NCBI GenBank assembly: GCA_021851625.1
Contig: JAJZCX010000049.1
Location: 1-8,471, forward strand
Length of the DNA: 8,471 bases
Origin: Acidobacteriota bacterium
GTDB taxonomy: Bacteria > Acidobacteriota > Terriglobia > Terriglobales > Acidobacteriaceae
Direction: 5' to 3'
Shown: positions 1-6,342 of the stretch, piece after piece
Layout of the letters: every line of letters begins with the position of its first letter
Numbering within the stretch: position 1 is the first letter of the stretch
Program-made: the position numbers and the translations under genes
The notes under the pieces: model-generated
Told to the model about the DNA's origin: nothing
Databases searched by the model: none
What the model saw: only the letters and a program-made list of their open reading frames with translations

Positions 1-1030
1 TACGCACCAACTCCTGCACATGCATGAAGCGATTTTCGAAGATATTCTCCGTCACCTGGGATACACCCTCCGCCTGCGTGACCAGCGCCATGTACTGCGC
101 CTGCATGTCAGTAGGGAAGCCGGGATACTCTTCTGTCGAAATATCCGCACCCTGCAACTTACCTTCGCTGCGTACGCGGATCGTGTCGCCTGCAATCTCG
201 CAGCGCACGCCCACCTCTTCCATCTTGCGGATCAGCGCCGTCAAGTGCGCGGGGTTGCATCCGGCCACGGTCAGATCGCCGCCAGAGATGGCACCCGCAA
301 TCAAAAATGTTCCTGTCTCAATGCGGTCAGGAATAATCCGGTGGCGCGCACCGTGCAGTCGCTCCACACCATGAATGCGAATCGTGGATGTGCCCGCGCC
401 CTCAATCTTCGCGCCCATGGCCGTCAACAGCGCAGCCAAGTCGCTCACCTCCGGCTCGCGTGCGCAATTCTCCATCAGCGTCTCGCCCTCGGCCAGTGTG
501 GCGGCCATCATCAGGTCTTCTGTGCCCGTCACTGTAATTTTGTCGAAGACGATCTGCGCACCCTTCAGTCGCTTCGCACGCGCTTCCAAGTAGCCGTGCT
601 CCTGCGTAATCTCCGCGCCCATGGCTTGCAGACCTTTGATATGTAGATCAATCGGGCGTCCGCCAATAGCGCAGCCTCCCGGCATGGCTACGCGCGCCAT
701 GCCGGTGCGCGCAATCAGCGGCCCCAGCACCAGCGAGGAGGCGCGCATCGTTTTGACAATCTCATAGCGCGCGACTGGATCTGAAAGGGAAGCGCAGCGG
801 ATGCGCGTGCGATGATGGGCGCGGCCATACCCCAACTCCACATCTGCTCCCATCGAGACGAGCAGCTTGCGCTCCGTCTCAATGTCGCGCACATCGGGAA
901 CATTTTCCAGCGCAACTTCTTCTTCGGTTAAAATCGCCGCTGCCATGCACGGCAGTGCTGAGTTCTTGGCTCCGCTGATGCGAATCGTGCCCTGCAGCGG
1001 AGTTCCGCCCCGCAGAATAAATTTGTCCAT
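1..1030 (-). CDS. murA: UDP-N-acetylglucosamine 1-carboxyvinyltransferase (MurA), 3' end beyond window
   Basis: MurA transfers enolpyruvate from PEP to UDP-GlcNAc in the cytoplasm, the first committed step of peptidoglycan precursor synthesis. The frame is open from the ATG at 1030 to the left edge (343 codons; the family is usually about 420), so roughly the last 75 residues are missing. The N-terminus MDKFILRGG is typical of the family. Residues seen: Lys22 in GAKNSALP, the PEP-binding Cys120 in the loop PGGCAIGGRPIDLH (the fosfomycin-sensitive Cys form, not the Asp variant), and Asp308 in FPTDMQ, which matches the catalytic Asp305 of E. coli. The conserved Arg near the C-terminus lies outside. 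The gene follows murQ after 18 bp; an AAAGGAA overlapping the murQ stop is the best ribosome site but sits a long 13 nt from the ATG, so translation may be partly coupled to murQ. Identification is firm; only the end is unseen. Confidence 0.97.
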   Translation of the reverse strand, partial: MDKFILRGGTPLQGTIRISGAKNSALPCMAAAILTEEEVALENVPDVRDIETERKLLVSMGADVELGYGRAHHRTRIRCASLSDPVARYEIVKTMRASSLVLGPLIARTGMARVAMPGGCAIGGRPIDLHIKGLQAMGAEITQEHGYLEARAKRLKGAQIVFDKITVTGTEDLMMAATLAEGETLMENCAREPEVSDLAALLTAMGAKIEGAGTSTIRIHGVERLHGARHRIIPDRIETGTFLIAGAISGGDLTVAGCNPAHLTALIRKMEEVGVRCEIAGDTIRVRSEGKLQGADISTEEYPGFPTDMQAQYMALVTQAEGVSQVTENIFENRFMHVQELVR

Positions 1031-1048
1031 GCTTGCGCCCGCGTTCCT

Positions 1049-2026
1049 TTAGAGTTCCATCACCGTGTCTTCAATGGCGCGACGCACATTGCCGTCGGCT
1101 TGTGCCAATCGACGCATCGCTTCCGGCTTGTCCACATTGGCCTTCAGCATGACCAGCGCGATCGGCAGGCTCTTGCCCGCCACGCGAATTGTGCGCACCG
1201 CAACGTTGCGGTCCACATTGCAGGCCAGCATCAGAATGTGAATCGCACGCTCCACCAGTTTGGAATTTTTCATGTGCACGTTCACCATCAGATTCTCGTA
1301 CACATAGCCCAGCCGTGTCATCGCGCCGGTGGTGATCATGTTGAGAATCATCTTCTGCGCCGTGCCGGCCTTCATGCGCGTCGAGCCGGAGACGACCTCT
1401 GGGCCGACCTCGGCTACGATGGTCACTTCAGCGACCGTAGTCAGTTCTGAATTGTAATTGCAGGTGACGCCCGCGGTTTTAGCTCCGCAACGCCGCGCGT
1501 ATTCCACAGCGGCCACCACGTAGGGAGTGCGTCCGCTGGCGGAGACCCCAATCACAATGTCTTTGCGCGTCGGTCTGCGCCGCGCAATGTCGCGCTGGCC
1601 CAACTCGCGCGAATCTTCATTCACTTCGGCTGCGGAGGCTAACGCCTTTGGCCCGCCCGCCATGATGTACTGCACCGTTTGCGGAGATGTGGAGTAGGTC
1701 GGCGGGCACTCCGATGCGTCGAGCGCCGCAATGCGTCCGCTCGATCCAGCGCCCACATAGAGCAAGCGTCCGCCATCGCGCAGGCAGCGCGCCACGGTAT
1801 CGATGACGGTGGCGATCTCCGGCAACGCCTTTTTGATTGCGTTGGCAATCTTCATGTCTTCGTGGTTGATGATGCGCGCAACTTCCAGCGCAGACTTGGT
1901 ATCAAGCCCATGCGACGCCTCGTTCAGGCTCTCTGTCATCAGATGTTGCAAATCAGTAATGACGCCCTTGCCATTCTTTTCATTTTTTTGTGTGCGGGGT
2001 GCGTCAACGCGGGTGGTTGGGGACAT
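1049..2026 (-). CDS. murQ: N-acetylmuramic acid 6-phosphate etherase (MurQ)
   Basis: MurQ cleaves the D-lactyl ether of MurNAc-6-phosphate, giving GlcNAc-6-phosphate and D-lactate, and so returns recycled cell-wall sugar to amino-sugar metabolism in the cytoplasm. The 325-residue product has the SIS sugar-isomerase fold: GAGSSGR at 92-98, DASECPPTY at 103-111, EDSRE at 137-141, SASGRTPYV at 162-170 and GSTRMKAGTAQK at 214-225. Glu106 and Glu137 fall where the E. coli catalytic pair Glu83 and Glu114 lie (both offset by 23). The frame extends to a TTG at 2041, but GGAG at 2036-2039 is inside that extension and 9 nt before the ATG at 2026, so the ATG is preferred. The first ~25 residues are a polar, Lys/Asn-containing extension absent from the ~298-residue E. 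coli protein. It lies between a serine hydrolase and murA, consistent with muropeptide recycling. Confidence 0.96.
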   Translation of the reverse strand: MSPTTRVDAPRTQKNEKNGKGVITDLQHLMTESLNEASHGLDTKSALEVARIINHEDMKIANAIKKALPEIATVIDTVARCLRDGGRLLYVGAGSSGRIAALDASECPPTYSTSPQTVQYIMAGGPKALASAAEVNEDSRELGQRDIARRRPTRKDIVIGVSASGRTPYVVAAVEYARRCGAKTAGVTCNYNSELTTVAEVTIVAEVGPEVVSGSTRMKAGTAQKMILNMITTGAMTRLGYVYENLMVNVHMKNSKLVERAIHILMLACNVDRNVAVRTIRVAGKSLPIALVMLKANVDKPEAMRRLAQADGNVRRAIEDTVMEL

Positions 2027-2033
2027 AGCCTGG

Positions 2034-2039
2034 CTCTCC
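2034..2039 (-). promoter_or_regulatory. ribosome binding site deciding the murQ start
   Basis: GGAGAG on the minus strand, with the GGAG core 9 nt before the ATG at 2026. It overlaps the possible TTG start at 2041, which would have no such site in front of it, so it favours the shorter 325-residue protein. Confidence 0.6.
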
Positions 2040-2056
2040 AAAATAGTTCTGCTCTG

Positions 2057-2062
2057 ATTGTA
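2057..2062 (-). promoter_or_regulatory. candidate -10 box for an internal murQ promoter
   Basis: TACAAT on the minus strand (5 of 6 matches to TATAAT) lies in the 66-bp gap between the serine hydrolase stop and murQ, about 30 nt before the murQ ATG. No convincing -35 hexamer sits 16-18 nt upstream, so this may be chance. If real it would give murQ-murA a secondary start independent of the hydrolase. Confidence 0.2.
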
Positions 2063-2092
2063 GCGCCGTTGCGTCGATTGGGTAGAACCGAC

Positions 2093-3223
2093 TCAGAGAG
2101 AATATCCGCGGTATCGCAGGTCTGCGAAGGCTGCGTCATGAAATTGTGGACAAACACTTCGGATTGCCTTCGAAATTCCCTCCGGCCCATTGCCGGGATA
2201 CGTACGGTTGGTGAGCAGTGCAATGGCCAATTTATTTTCCAAGTCCAGCCACAGCGATGTGCCTGTGTAACCAAGATGTCCTGCGGAGTGAGCGCTGAAG
2301 AATTGGCCTGAGGACGATGGGGCCGAAGGTGTATCCCAGCCCAGTGCGCGCGAACTGCCTTCGACTACTGCATCGCGTTGTGTAAAACGTTCGACGGTTC
2401 GCGTGTCGAATAGTGGCTGGCCTTGCTGCAAAATGCACGCTGCGAATCGCAACAGGTCGGCAACATTGCCGAAGACGCCCGCATGTCCGCTGACGCCGCC
2501 CATGCGCCAGCAGTTTTCATCCTGCACCTCGCCTTGCAGCGTGCGGTGTCGTAGCGTTTCGTCAATTTTCGTTGGAGCAATTGCGTCCCGCCAGGCGGAA
2601 GGCGGCAGGAAGCGCGTGCACTCCATGCCAAGTGGGCGAAAGACTTCTCGCTCGCAAAATGCATCGATGCGTTCACCGGTGACGCGCTCCAGCAATTGCC
2701 CGAACAAAATAAATCCAATGTCGGAGTAGACGGCGCATGTGCCCGGTGCGGCTTCCAGCGGCATACGCAGGCAGGCTTCTAGCAGTGCCTCCGCAGTCGC
2801 ACAAGTCTCCCACAGTCGCGCATGAGCAGGCAGGCCAGAGGAATGTGTCAGCAACATGCGCACCGTAACTTTTTTCCGCGCAGCAGGATTCATTGCGTCG
2901 GGCACATCGACAAACTCTGGCAGCCAGCGCACGATGGGGGCTTCCAAATCCAATTGCCCGCGCTCCCACAACAGCATGGCCATCGCCGTGGTTGCCACCA
3001 CTTTGCTCACACTGGCCAAGTCAAAGATCGTCTCTGGCTGGGCTGGCGGCGCATCGGCATCGTAGGTAAACCGCCCTACGGCTCCAGTCGCCACCACGCG
3101 GCCTTGCAGCCAAACGCCATACGCTGCGCAGGGAAATGCGCTGTCCGCAACGGCTTGGCGCAACACGGCATCGGCTGTGGTCAACATCGGCGCAGCGGTT
3201 TGTGTGTCTGGATGATTTCCCAT
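2093..3223 (-). CDS. beta-lactamase-family serine hydrolase (YbbE/EstB-like)
   Basis: A penicillin-recognising serine hydrolase of 376 residues (class C beta-lactamase / esterase B / YbbE type). Seen: the nucleophile motif SVSK at 71-74, the YSD triad at 166-168 in the YxN position, the subfamily signature DENCWRMGGVSGHAGVF at about 236-251, and HLGYTG at 316-321 in the KTG-box position. No signal peptide or membrane segment is visible, so a cytoplasmic location is inferred. The frame opens at a GTG at 3253 with no ribosome site; the ATG at 3223 has AGGGA 13 nt upstream and is preferred. Its position directly before murQ matches known arrangements, such as E. coli yfeW (PBP4B) beside murQ-murP and B. 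subtilis ybbE beside murQ. This argues for a muropeptide or other recycling substrate, not antibiotic resistance. The true substrate is not readable from sequence; an esterase or D-amino-acid amidase role is equally possible. Confidence 0.9.
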   Translation of the reverse strand: MGNHPDTQTAAPMLTTADAVLRQAVADSAFPCAAYGVWLQGRVVATGAVGRFTYDADAPPAQPETIFDLASVSKVVATTAMAMLLWERGQLDLEAPIVRWLPEFVDVPDAMNPAARKKVTVRMLLTHSSGLPAHARLWETCATAEALLEACLRMPLEAAPGTCAVYSDIGFILFGQLLERVTGERIDAFCEREVFRPLGMECTRFLPPSAWRDAIAPTKIDETLRHRTLQGEVQDENCWRMGGVSGHAGVFGNVADLLRFAACILQQGQPLFDTRTVERFTQRDAVVEGSSRALGWDTPSAPSSSGQFFSAHSAGHLGYTGTSLWLDLENKLAIALLTNRTYPGNGPEGISKAIRSVCPQFHDAAFADLRYRGYSL

Positions 3224-3255
3224 TGCGAACCAGCGTTCCCTGATACTGTACACAA

Positions 3256-3275
3256 TTTCTGCGCTGTCGCAGCAA
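3256..3275. promoter_or_regulatory. 20-bp imperfect palindrome, candidate operator
   Basis: Eight-base arms TTTCTGCG and CGCAGCAA flank a 4-base centre, with seven of eight pairs matching. It lies in the 113-bp divergent region and would be at about +4 to +23 of the leftward transcript if the candidate promoter at 3286-3314 is used, a normal place for a repressor operator. It could equally form a small RNA hairpin. No regulator gene is in the window. Confidence 0.35.
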
Positions 3276-3285
3276 CTTTGCCATC

Positions 3286-3314
3286 AATATAGATGTCATG
3301 ACTGACGATGACAT
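3286..3314 (-). promoter_or_regulatory. candidate sigma-70-type promoter for the hydrolase-murQ-murA operon
   Basis: On the minus strand ATGTCA (4 of 6 to TTGACA, 3309-3314) and TATATT (5 of 6 to TATAAT, 3286-3291) are separated by exactly 17 nt. A start near 3279 would leave a leader of about 55 nt before the hydrolase ATG. The -35 lies inside the 5' part of the longest frame of the divergent gene, but upstream of its preferred ATG. Confidence 0.4.
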
Positions 3315-3318
3315 ATCC

Positions 3319-3327
3319 AGGAAGGGA
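3319..3327 (+). promoter_or_regulatory. ribosome binding site deciding the start at 3337
   Basis: AGGAAGGGA ends 9 nt before the ATG at 3337. An in-frame ATG at 3298 is upstream of it but has no comparable site and would put 13 charged residues before the signal peptide, so the 3337 start is chosen. Confidence 0.65.
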
Positions 3328-3336
3328 ATTCGCGCC

Positions 3337-4131
3337 ATGCTGCATGTAGCAAAATCCCCAGGAAACATTGTCGCTTCATTGGCGATCTTAGGCTTGGCCG
3401 TATCCATTGCCCGCGCGCAAAGCATGGCAGCAACTCCATCAGCGCCGCCTGCGCCACCAGCTCCACCCTCGGCCACCATCCCTACGCCCGGCGTGCCGCA
3501 ATTTACACCCATGCCGATGGTGGAGATGAACGCGCCCTTCGGCGCTGCGCCCACAGCGGGCGGTAGCGCTGGAACCAGCGGCTCCTCTGTGCTGGTGATT
3601 CCATCGGTGCAGTCCACCTCCGCGCCAACCACGCAACCTCGCGCAGTAACGATGCTGCCTGCGGGCACGCCCTTGTTGCTCAAGCTGCAACGCACGCTGC
3701 GCTTGCGCACAGCGCGTGTCGGCGATCCCGTTTATCTGCGCACAGAGTTTCCTGTAGCCGCTGGCCGACACGTCGCCATTCCAGCGGGCAGCTATGTGCA
3801 GGGAACTCTCATCGTCGTGCGTCCTTCTTTTGCAAATATCCGCCTGACACAACTCATTTTGCCCAACGGAGCCGTGCTCCCTCTTGCGAATGCGCCCTCT
3901 GCTGCCTGCACACTGCTGCTGCGCTCGGCCAGCGGAGTTTTGTCTCACGGTCGTCACATCGATACCTGCCTGCCGCATGAGCTTGCCATTCCTTCGCCCC
4001 ATCGGCAGCAACCTGTCTCAACGGCCACACCCACCATCCCCGTGCCGATTTTGGTACAGCCACCCGCTTTCATGACAAATTTTTCCGCCACTACTGGTGC
4101 AGCAGCCAGCACACCCGTTATAAAGAAGTAG
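3337..4131 (+). CDS. secreted Pro/Ala-rich protein with a TrbI/VirB10-like beta domain, function unknown
   Basis: A 264-residue exported protein. Residues 1-27 form a Sec signal peptide: a Lys near the start, a hydrophobic core at about 11-24, and a likely SPase I site after ARA (27). A low-complexity Ala/Pro/Thr/Ser linker follows to about residue 105, with a PAPPAPP run at 38-44. The globular part, about 106-215, begins with LPAGTPLLLKL, continues with ARVGDPVYLRTEFPV and then VAIPAGSYVQGTL. This 'reduce-then-protect' beta pattern is like that in the C-terminal domain of TrbI/VirB10 proteins and in many stand-alone secreted proteins; the match is by eye. It has only two cysteines, 191 and 211, which could pair. 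The tail is again Pro/Thr-rich. No catalytic motif is visible. It ends in tandem TAG stops and is followed after 59 bp by lepB, the enzyme type that would remove its signal peptide. It is not a conjugation gene by context. Confidence 0.8.
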   Translation: MLHVAKSPGNIVASLAILGLAVSIARAQSMAATPSAPPAPPAPPSATIPTPGVPQFTPMPMVEMNAPFGAAPTAGGSAGTSGSSVLVIPSVQSTSAPTTQPRAVTMLPAGTPLLLKLQRTLRLRTARVGDPVYLRTEFPVAAGRHVAIPAGSYVQGTLIVVRPSFANIRLTQLILPNGAVLPLANAPSAACTLLLRSASGVLSHGRHIDTCLPHELAIPSPHRQQPVSTATPTIPVPILVQPPAFMTNFSATTGAAASTPVIKK

Positions 4132-4164
4132 TAGAAAGAAATTGAAAGAAGCCGTAGAAAGAAA
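4131..4164 (+). repeat. short purine-rich direct repeat
   Basis: The 11-mer GTAGAAAGAAA occurs at 4131-4141 and 4154-4164, with a related TTGAAAGAAG between, so GAAAGAA appears three times. It fills most of the gap between the secreted-protein stop and the lepB ribosome site (AGGGAAG, 4178-4184). This may be simple A-rich drift in an untranslated spacer; no function is evident. Confidence 0.5.
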
Positions 4165-4190
4165 ATTTTCACGCAGCAGGGAAGTCATTC

Positions 4191-4781
4191 GTGCAGACCG
4201 GGCCATCCTCCACACCAGACGAAGCATCCGCAGTTCACACGCAACCCGCCGTGGACGCCACGTCCGCTTCGCATGTTAGCGCAACGTCTTGGCTACGCGA
4301 CCTGCTTTTCTCCGTTGCCGTTTCCTTCCTCATCATTACGTTTCTCTATCAGCCGGTGCGCGTGGAAGGCACCAGCATGATGCCGGAGTTGCGCGATCAG
4401 GAGCGGCTCTTCATCAACAAATACGCCTATCGCTTTGAACCAGTGCGCCGCGATGACGTTGTCGTCTTCCTCTACCCGCGCGACCATCAAAAGAGCTACA
4501 TCAAGCGCATCATTGCCGTGCCCGGCGACACCGTGCGCATCGACGACGGCGCGGTCTACGTCAATGGCAAGGCCGTCGCAGAACCCTACGTCCCCAGTGA
4601 GTATCAGGACGAGCGCTCCTATGCAGATCTGACGCTTGCCGCCAACCAATACTTCGTCATGGGCGACCATCGCTCCATCTCCAGTGACAGCCGCGAGTTT
4701 GGCCCCGTCGATCGCAACCTCATCTACGGCAAGGCTGTCTTCGTCTACTGGCCGCTCGACAAGCTCGGCGTCGTGCGCTAG
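4191..4781 (+). CDS. lepB: signal peptidase I
   Basis: Type I leader peptidase (196 residues), which cleaves signal peptides from Sec and Tat exported proteins at the outer face of the inner membrane. A hydrophilic Ser/Thr/Ala-rich cytoplasmic segment (1-34) precedes one membrane helix (about 36-53). The S26 boxes follow: nucleophile Ser62 in GTSMMPEL, general-base Lys105 in YIKRIIAVPGD, and the GDHRSISSDSREFG box at 158-171. It has the single-helix, short form and lacks the large extra domain of the E. coli enzyme. The start is the GTG at 4191, 6 nt after AGGGAAG; the next in-frame ATG is inside the catalytic box, so GTG is the only workable start. The 59-bp gap to the upstream secreted protein suggests cotranscription. 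Identification is firm. Confidence 0.96.
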   Translation: MQTGPSSTPDEASAVHTQPAVDATSASHVSATSWLRDLLFSVAVSFLIITFLYQPVRVEGTSMMPELRDQERLFINKYAYRFEPVRRDDVVVFLYPRDHQKSYIKRIIAVPGDTVRIDDGAVYVNGKAVAEPYVPSEYQDERSYADLTLAANQYFVMGDHRSISSDSREFGPVDRNLIYGKAVFVYWPLDKLGVVR

Positions 4782-4807
4782 CTGCCTACGAGTCGGAGCC
4801 ACTGCTG

Positions 4808-4853
4808 GAGTCATTCCGAGCGAGCGCCACAGACGCGAGTCCAGAAATCTGCG
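4808..4853. repeat. probable copy of a dispersed GTCATTCCGAGC-type intergenic repeat
   Basis: The stretch starts GAGTCATTCCGAGCGAGCG, continues with GACGCGAGT and ends in AGAAATCTGCGCTTCCC. It resembles the intergenic family with GTCATTCCGAGCG...GCGAG...GAATCTGC that recurs across several bacterial genomes. It sits entirely between lepB and carA and has no coding potential. Only one copy is in this window, so repeat status rests on recall of the consensus and cannot be shown here. Confidence 0.4.
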
Positions 4854-4922
4854 CTTCCCACACGCAATCTCTCCTGCAAATCGCAAAAAATCGCAGACCC
4901 ATTCCACGCCACATCGCTTTCC

Positions 4923-4931
4923 TGCTAAAAT
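4923..4931 (+). promoter_or_regulatory. candidate extended -10 promoter element for carA
   Basis: TGCTAAAAT combines a TGn extension with TAAAAT (5 of 6 to TATAAT). A start near 4938 would leave a leader of about 20 nt before the carA ATG, too short for a pyrimidine-type attenuator. No good -35 hexamer is present at 16-18 nt, which an extended -10 can tolerate. Confidence 0.35.
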
Positions 4932-4958
4932 TGTAGAAATCCACTTCCCGGAGACGCA

Positions 4959-6101
4959 ATGCAAGCGATCCTGGCGCTCGAAGATGGGCGTATCTTTCAA
5001 GGCCGCGGCTATGGTGCCAAGGCGGAATGCTATGGGGAAGTTGTTTTCAATACATCCCTCACCGGTTATCAGGAAATCTTCACCGACCCCTCCTATACTG
5101 GGCAAATCGTTGTTCTCACCGCTCCACAAATTGGCAACTACGGCACCAATAATGCTGACAATGAGGCCACTCGGCCCTACATTGAAGGCTTGGTGACGCG
5201 CGAGTTCTCGCCCATTAGCTCCAACTGGCGTTCGCAGCAGGTGGCCGATGAGTATTTGGAGCGCTACAACGTTCCGGTCATTTCGGAGATTGACACCCGC
5301 GCGCTTGTGCGCCATCTGCGCACTCATGGCGCAATGCGTGGCGTGCTGTCGTCCATCGAGACCGACCCGCAAAAGCTCATCGCCAAGGCCCGTGCCATTC
5401 CGAAGATGGTTGGCGCAGACCTGGCCAGCGTCGTCACCACCAAGACGCGCTATGAGTGGGACATCACCGATCCGCAGAATTCCAATGAAGACCCGCTGGC
5501 GCAAGGGCCACAGCCACCACTGCCCAAGCCAGACCTGCATGTTGTCGCCTACGATTACGGCATCAAGCACAACATCCTGCGCATGTTGGCGCGCGAAGGC
5601 TGCCGCGTCACCGTTGTGCCCGCGCAGACTTCAGCGGAGGATGTACTTGCGCTGAATCCCGATGGAATTTTTCTCTCCAACGGCCCCGGCGATCCAGAGC
5701 CGGTCGTTTACGCGCAGAAAAACATCCAGCGTCTCATGGGCAAAAAACCCATCTTCGGCATCTGCCTGGGGCACCAGTTGATTGGACTCGCCCTCGGCGG
5801 CAAAACCTACAAGCTCAAGTTTGGCCACCATGGCGGCAATCATCCCGTGCAGCAAACCGCCAATGGCAAGGTGGAGATCACCGCGCACAATCACAACTTC
5901 GCTGTCGATCCCGACTCGCTCAAGCAGAGTGAGGTCGAGCTAACGCACATCGACCTGAACGACAACACGCTCGAAGGCCTGCGCCACCGCTCGCTGCCGC
6001 TCTTTAGCGTGCAGTATCACCCGGAGGCCAGCCCCGGCCCGCACGATTCCAACTACCTCTTCGGCGACTTCCGCAAAATGATGGAGGCGTGGAAGAAGTG
6101 A
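4959..6101 (+). CDS. carA: carbamoyl-phosphate synthase, small (glutaminase) subunit
   Basis: CarA hydrolyses glutamine and passes ammonia through a tunnel to CarB, which makes carbamoyl phosphate for pyrimidine and arginine synthesis. The 380-residue length is normal. The N-terminal CPSase domain (about 1-145) begins MQAILALEDGRIFQG and contains FNTSLTGYQEIFTDPSYTGQ. The class I glutamine amidotransferase domain (about 194-375) has SNGPGDP at 240-246, the nucleophile Cys269 in FGICLGHQ, and His354 and Glu356 in QYHPEASPGPHD. The start is ATG at 4959 with GGAG (4950-4953) 5 nt upstream. A Pro/Gln-rich linker at about 180-192 joins the domains. All catalytic residues are present. The partner carB follows after an intervening small ORF instead of directly. 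Confidence 0.97.
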   Translation: MQAILALEDGRIFQGRGYGAKAECYGEVVFNTSLTGYQEIFTDPSYTGQIVVLTAPQIGNYGTNNADNEATRPYIEGLVTREFSPISSNWRSQQVADEYLERYNVPVISEIDTRALVRHLRTHGAMRGVLSSIETDPQKLIAKARAIPKMVGADLASVVTTKTRYEWDITDPQNSNEDPLAQGPQPPLPKPDLHVVAYDYGIKHNILRMLAREGCRVTVVPAQTSAEDVLALNPDGIFLSNGPGDPEPVVYAQKNIQRLMGKKPIFGICLGHQLIGLALGGKTYKLKFGHHGGNHPVQQTANGKVEITAHNHNFAVDPDSLKQSEVELTHIDLNDNTLEGLRHRSLPLFSVQYHPEASPGPHDSNYLFGDFRKMMEAWKK

Positions 6102-6117
6102 GTGGAGCAATACAACG

Positions 6118-6342
6118 ATGCCAAGTCAAAAAAAAATGCGATGGACTATTCGATGGCTGTACAGAATCGCAGTGAATCGTGCGGATTATTTGATGGCAAC
6201 TGAAATCCATGCACGGAATGAACCGACATATACGCTCGAAGAAGTGACGAAACATCTTGGGCTGGATATATACCACCTTAAGTTCAGAACGAAACGTCTA
6301 CAGAAAAAACACAGGCTGGGATCGAATGCCGCGCAGAAATGA
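6118..6342 (+). CDS. small basic protein, HTH-like, between carA and carB, function unknown
   Basis: I do not recognise this 74-residue product. It starts 16 nt after the carA stop, has GGAG (6104-6107) 10 nt before its ATG, and its TGA lies 17 nt inside carB in another frame, as expected for a translationally coupled gene. It is very basic: 16 Lys/Arg against 6 Asp/Glu. A first amphipathic helix is likely at about 8-31. TLEEVTKHLGLD (39-50) followed by a basic helix (51-65, IYHLKFRTKRLQKKH) looks like a helix-turn-helix, judged by eye only. GC is 42-45% by hand count over 6121-6300, against about 63% at the start of carB, so it looks foreign or under weak selection. No transposase or repeat flanks it. 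Possibilities are a DNA- or RNA-binding regulator, a fragment of a larger mobile-element protein, or a non-coding spacer with an accidental frame. Internal ATGs at 6136 and 6193 are alternative starts. Confidence 0.5.
   Translation: MPSQKKMRWTIRWLYRIAVNRADYLMATEIHARNEPTYTLEEVTKHLGLDIYHLKFRTKRLQKKHRLGSNAAQK

Noticed and set aside
20..646. 208-codon plus-strand frame at the left edge
   Set aside because: It lies opposite murA, whose frame is continuous and carries the MurA active-site residues; the plus-strand product is Arg/His/Ala-rich without motifs.
1679..2311. 210-codon plus-strand frame over murQ and the hydrolase
   Set aside because: It is opposite two real genes on the minus strand, with no domain or ribosome site of note.
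2093..3223. antibiotic-resistance beta-lactamase
   Set aside because: The fold and SxxK motif fit the superfamily, but the DEN...GGVSGHAGVF signature, lack of a signal peptide and position before murQ fit a YbbE/EstB-like recycling hydrolase better.
3021..3710. 229-codon minus-strand frame across the divergent region
   Set aside because: It overlaps the N-terminal part of the hydrolase in another frame and the secreted-protein gene; the Gly/Ala-rich product is the antisense of the Pro/Ala-rich linker.
4782..4958. terminator after lepB or attenuator before carA
   Set aside because: I looked for a GC-rich hairpin followed by a T run and found none; only a weak CTGGA/TCCAG pair with a long loop is present.
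4293..5570. 425-codon minus-strand frame across lepB and carA
   Set aside because: It is antisense to two genes with intact catalytic motifs, has no recognisable domain, and is a side effect of codon bias in GC-rich genes.
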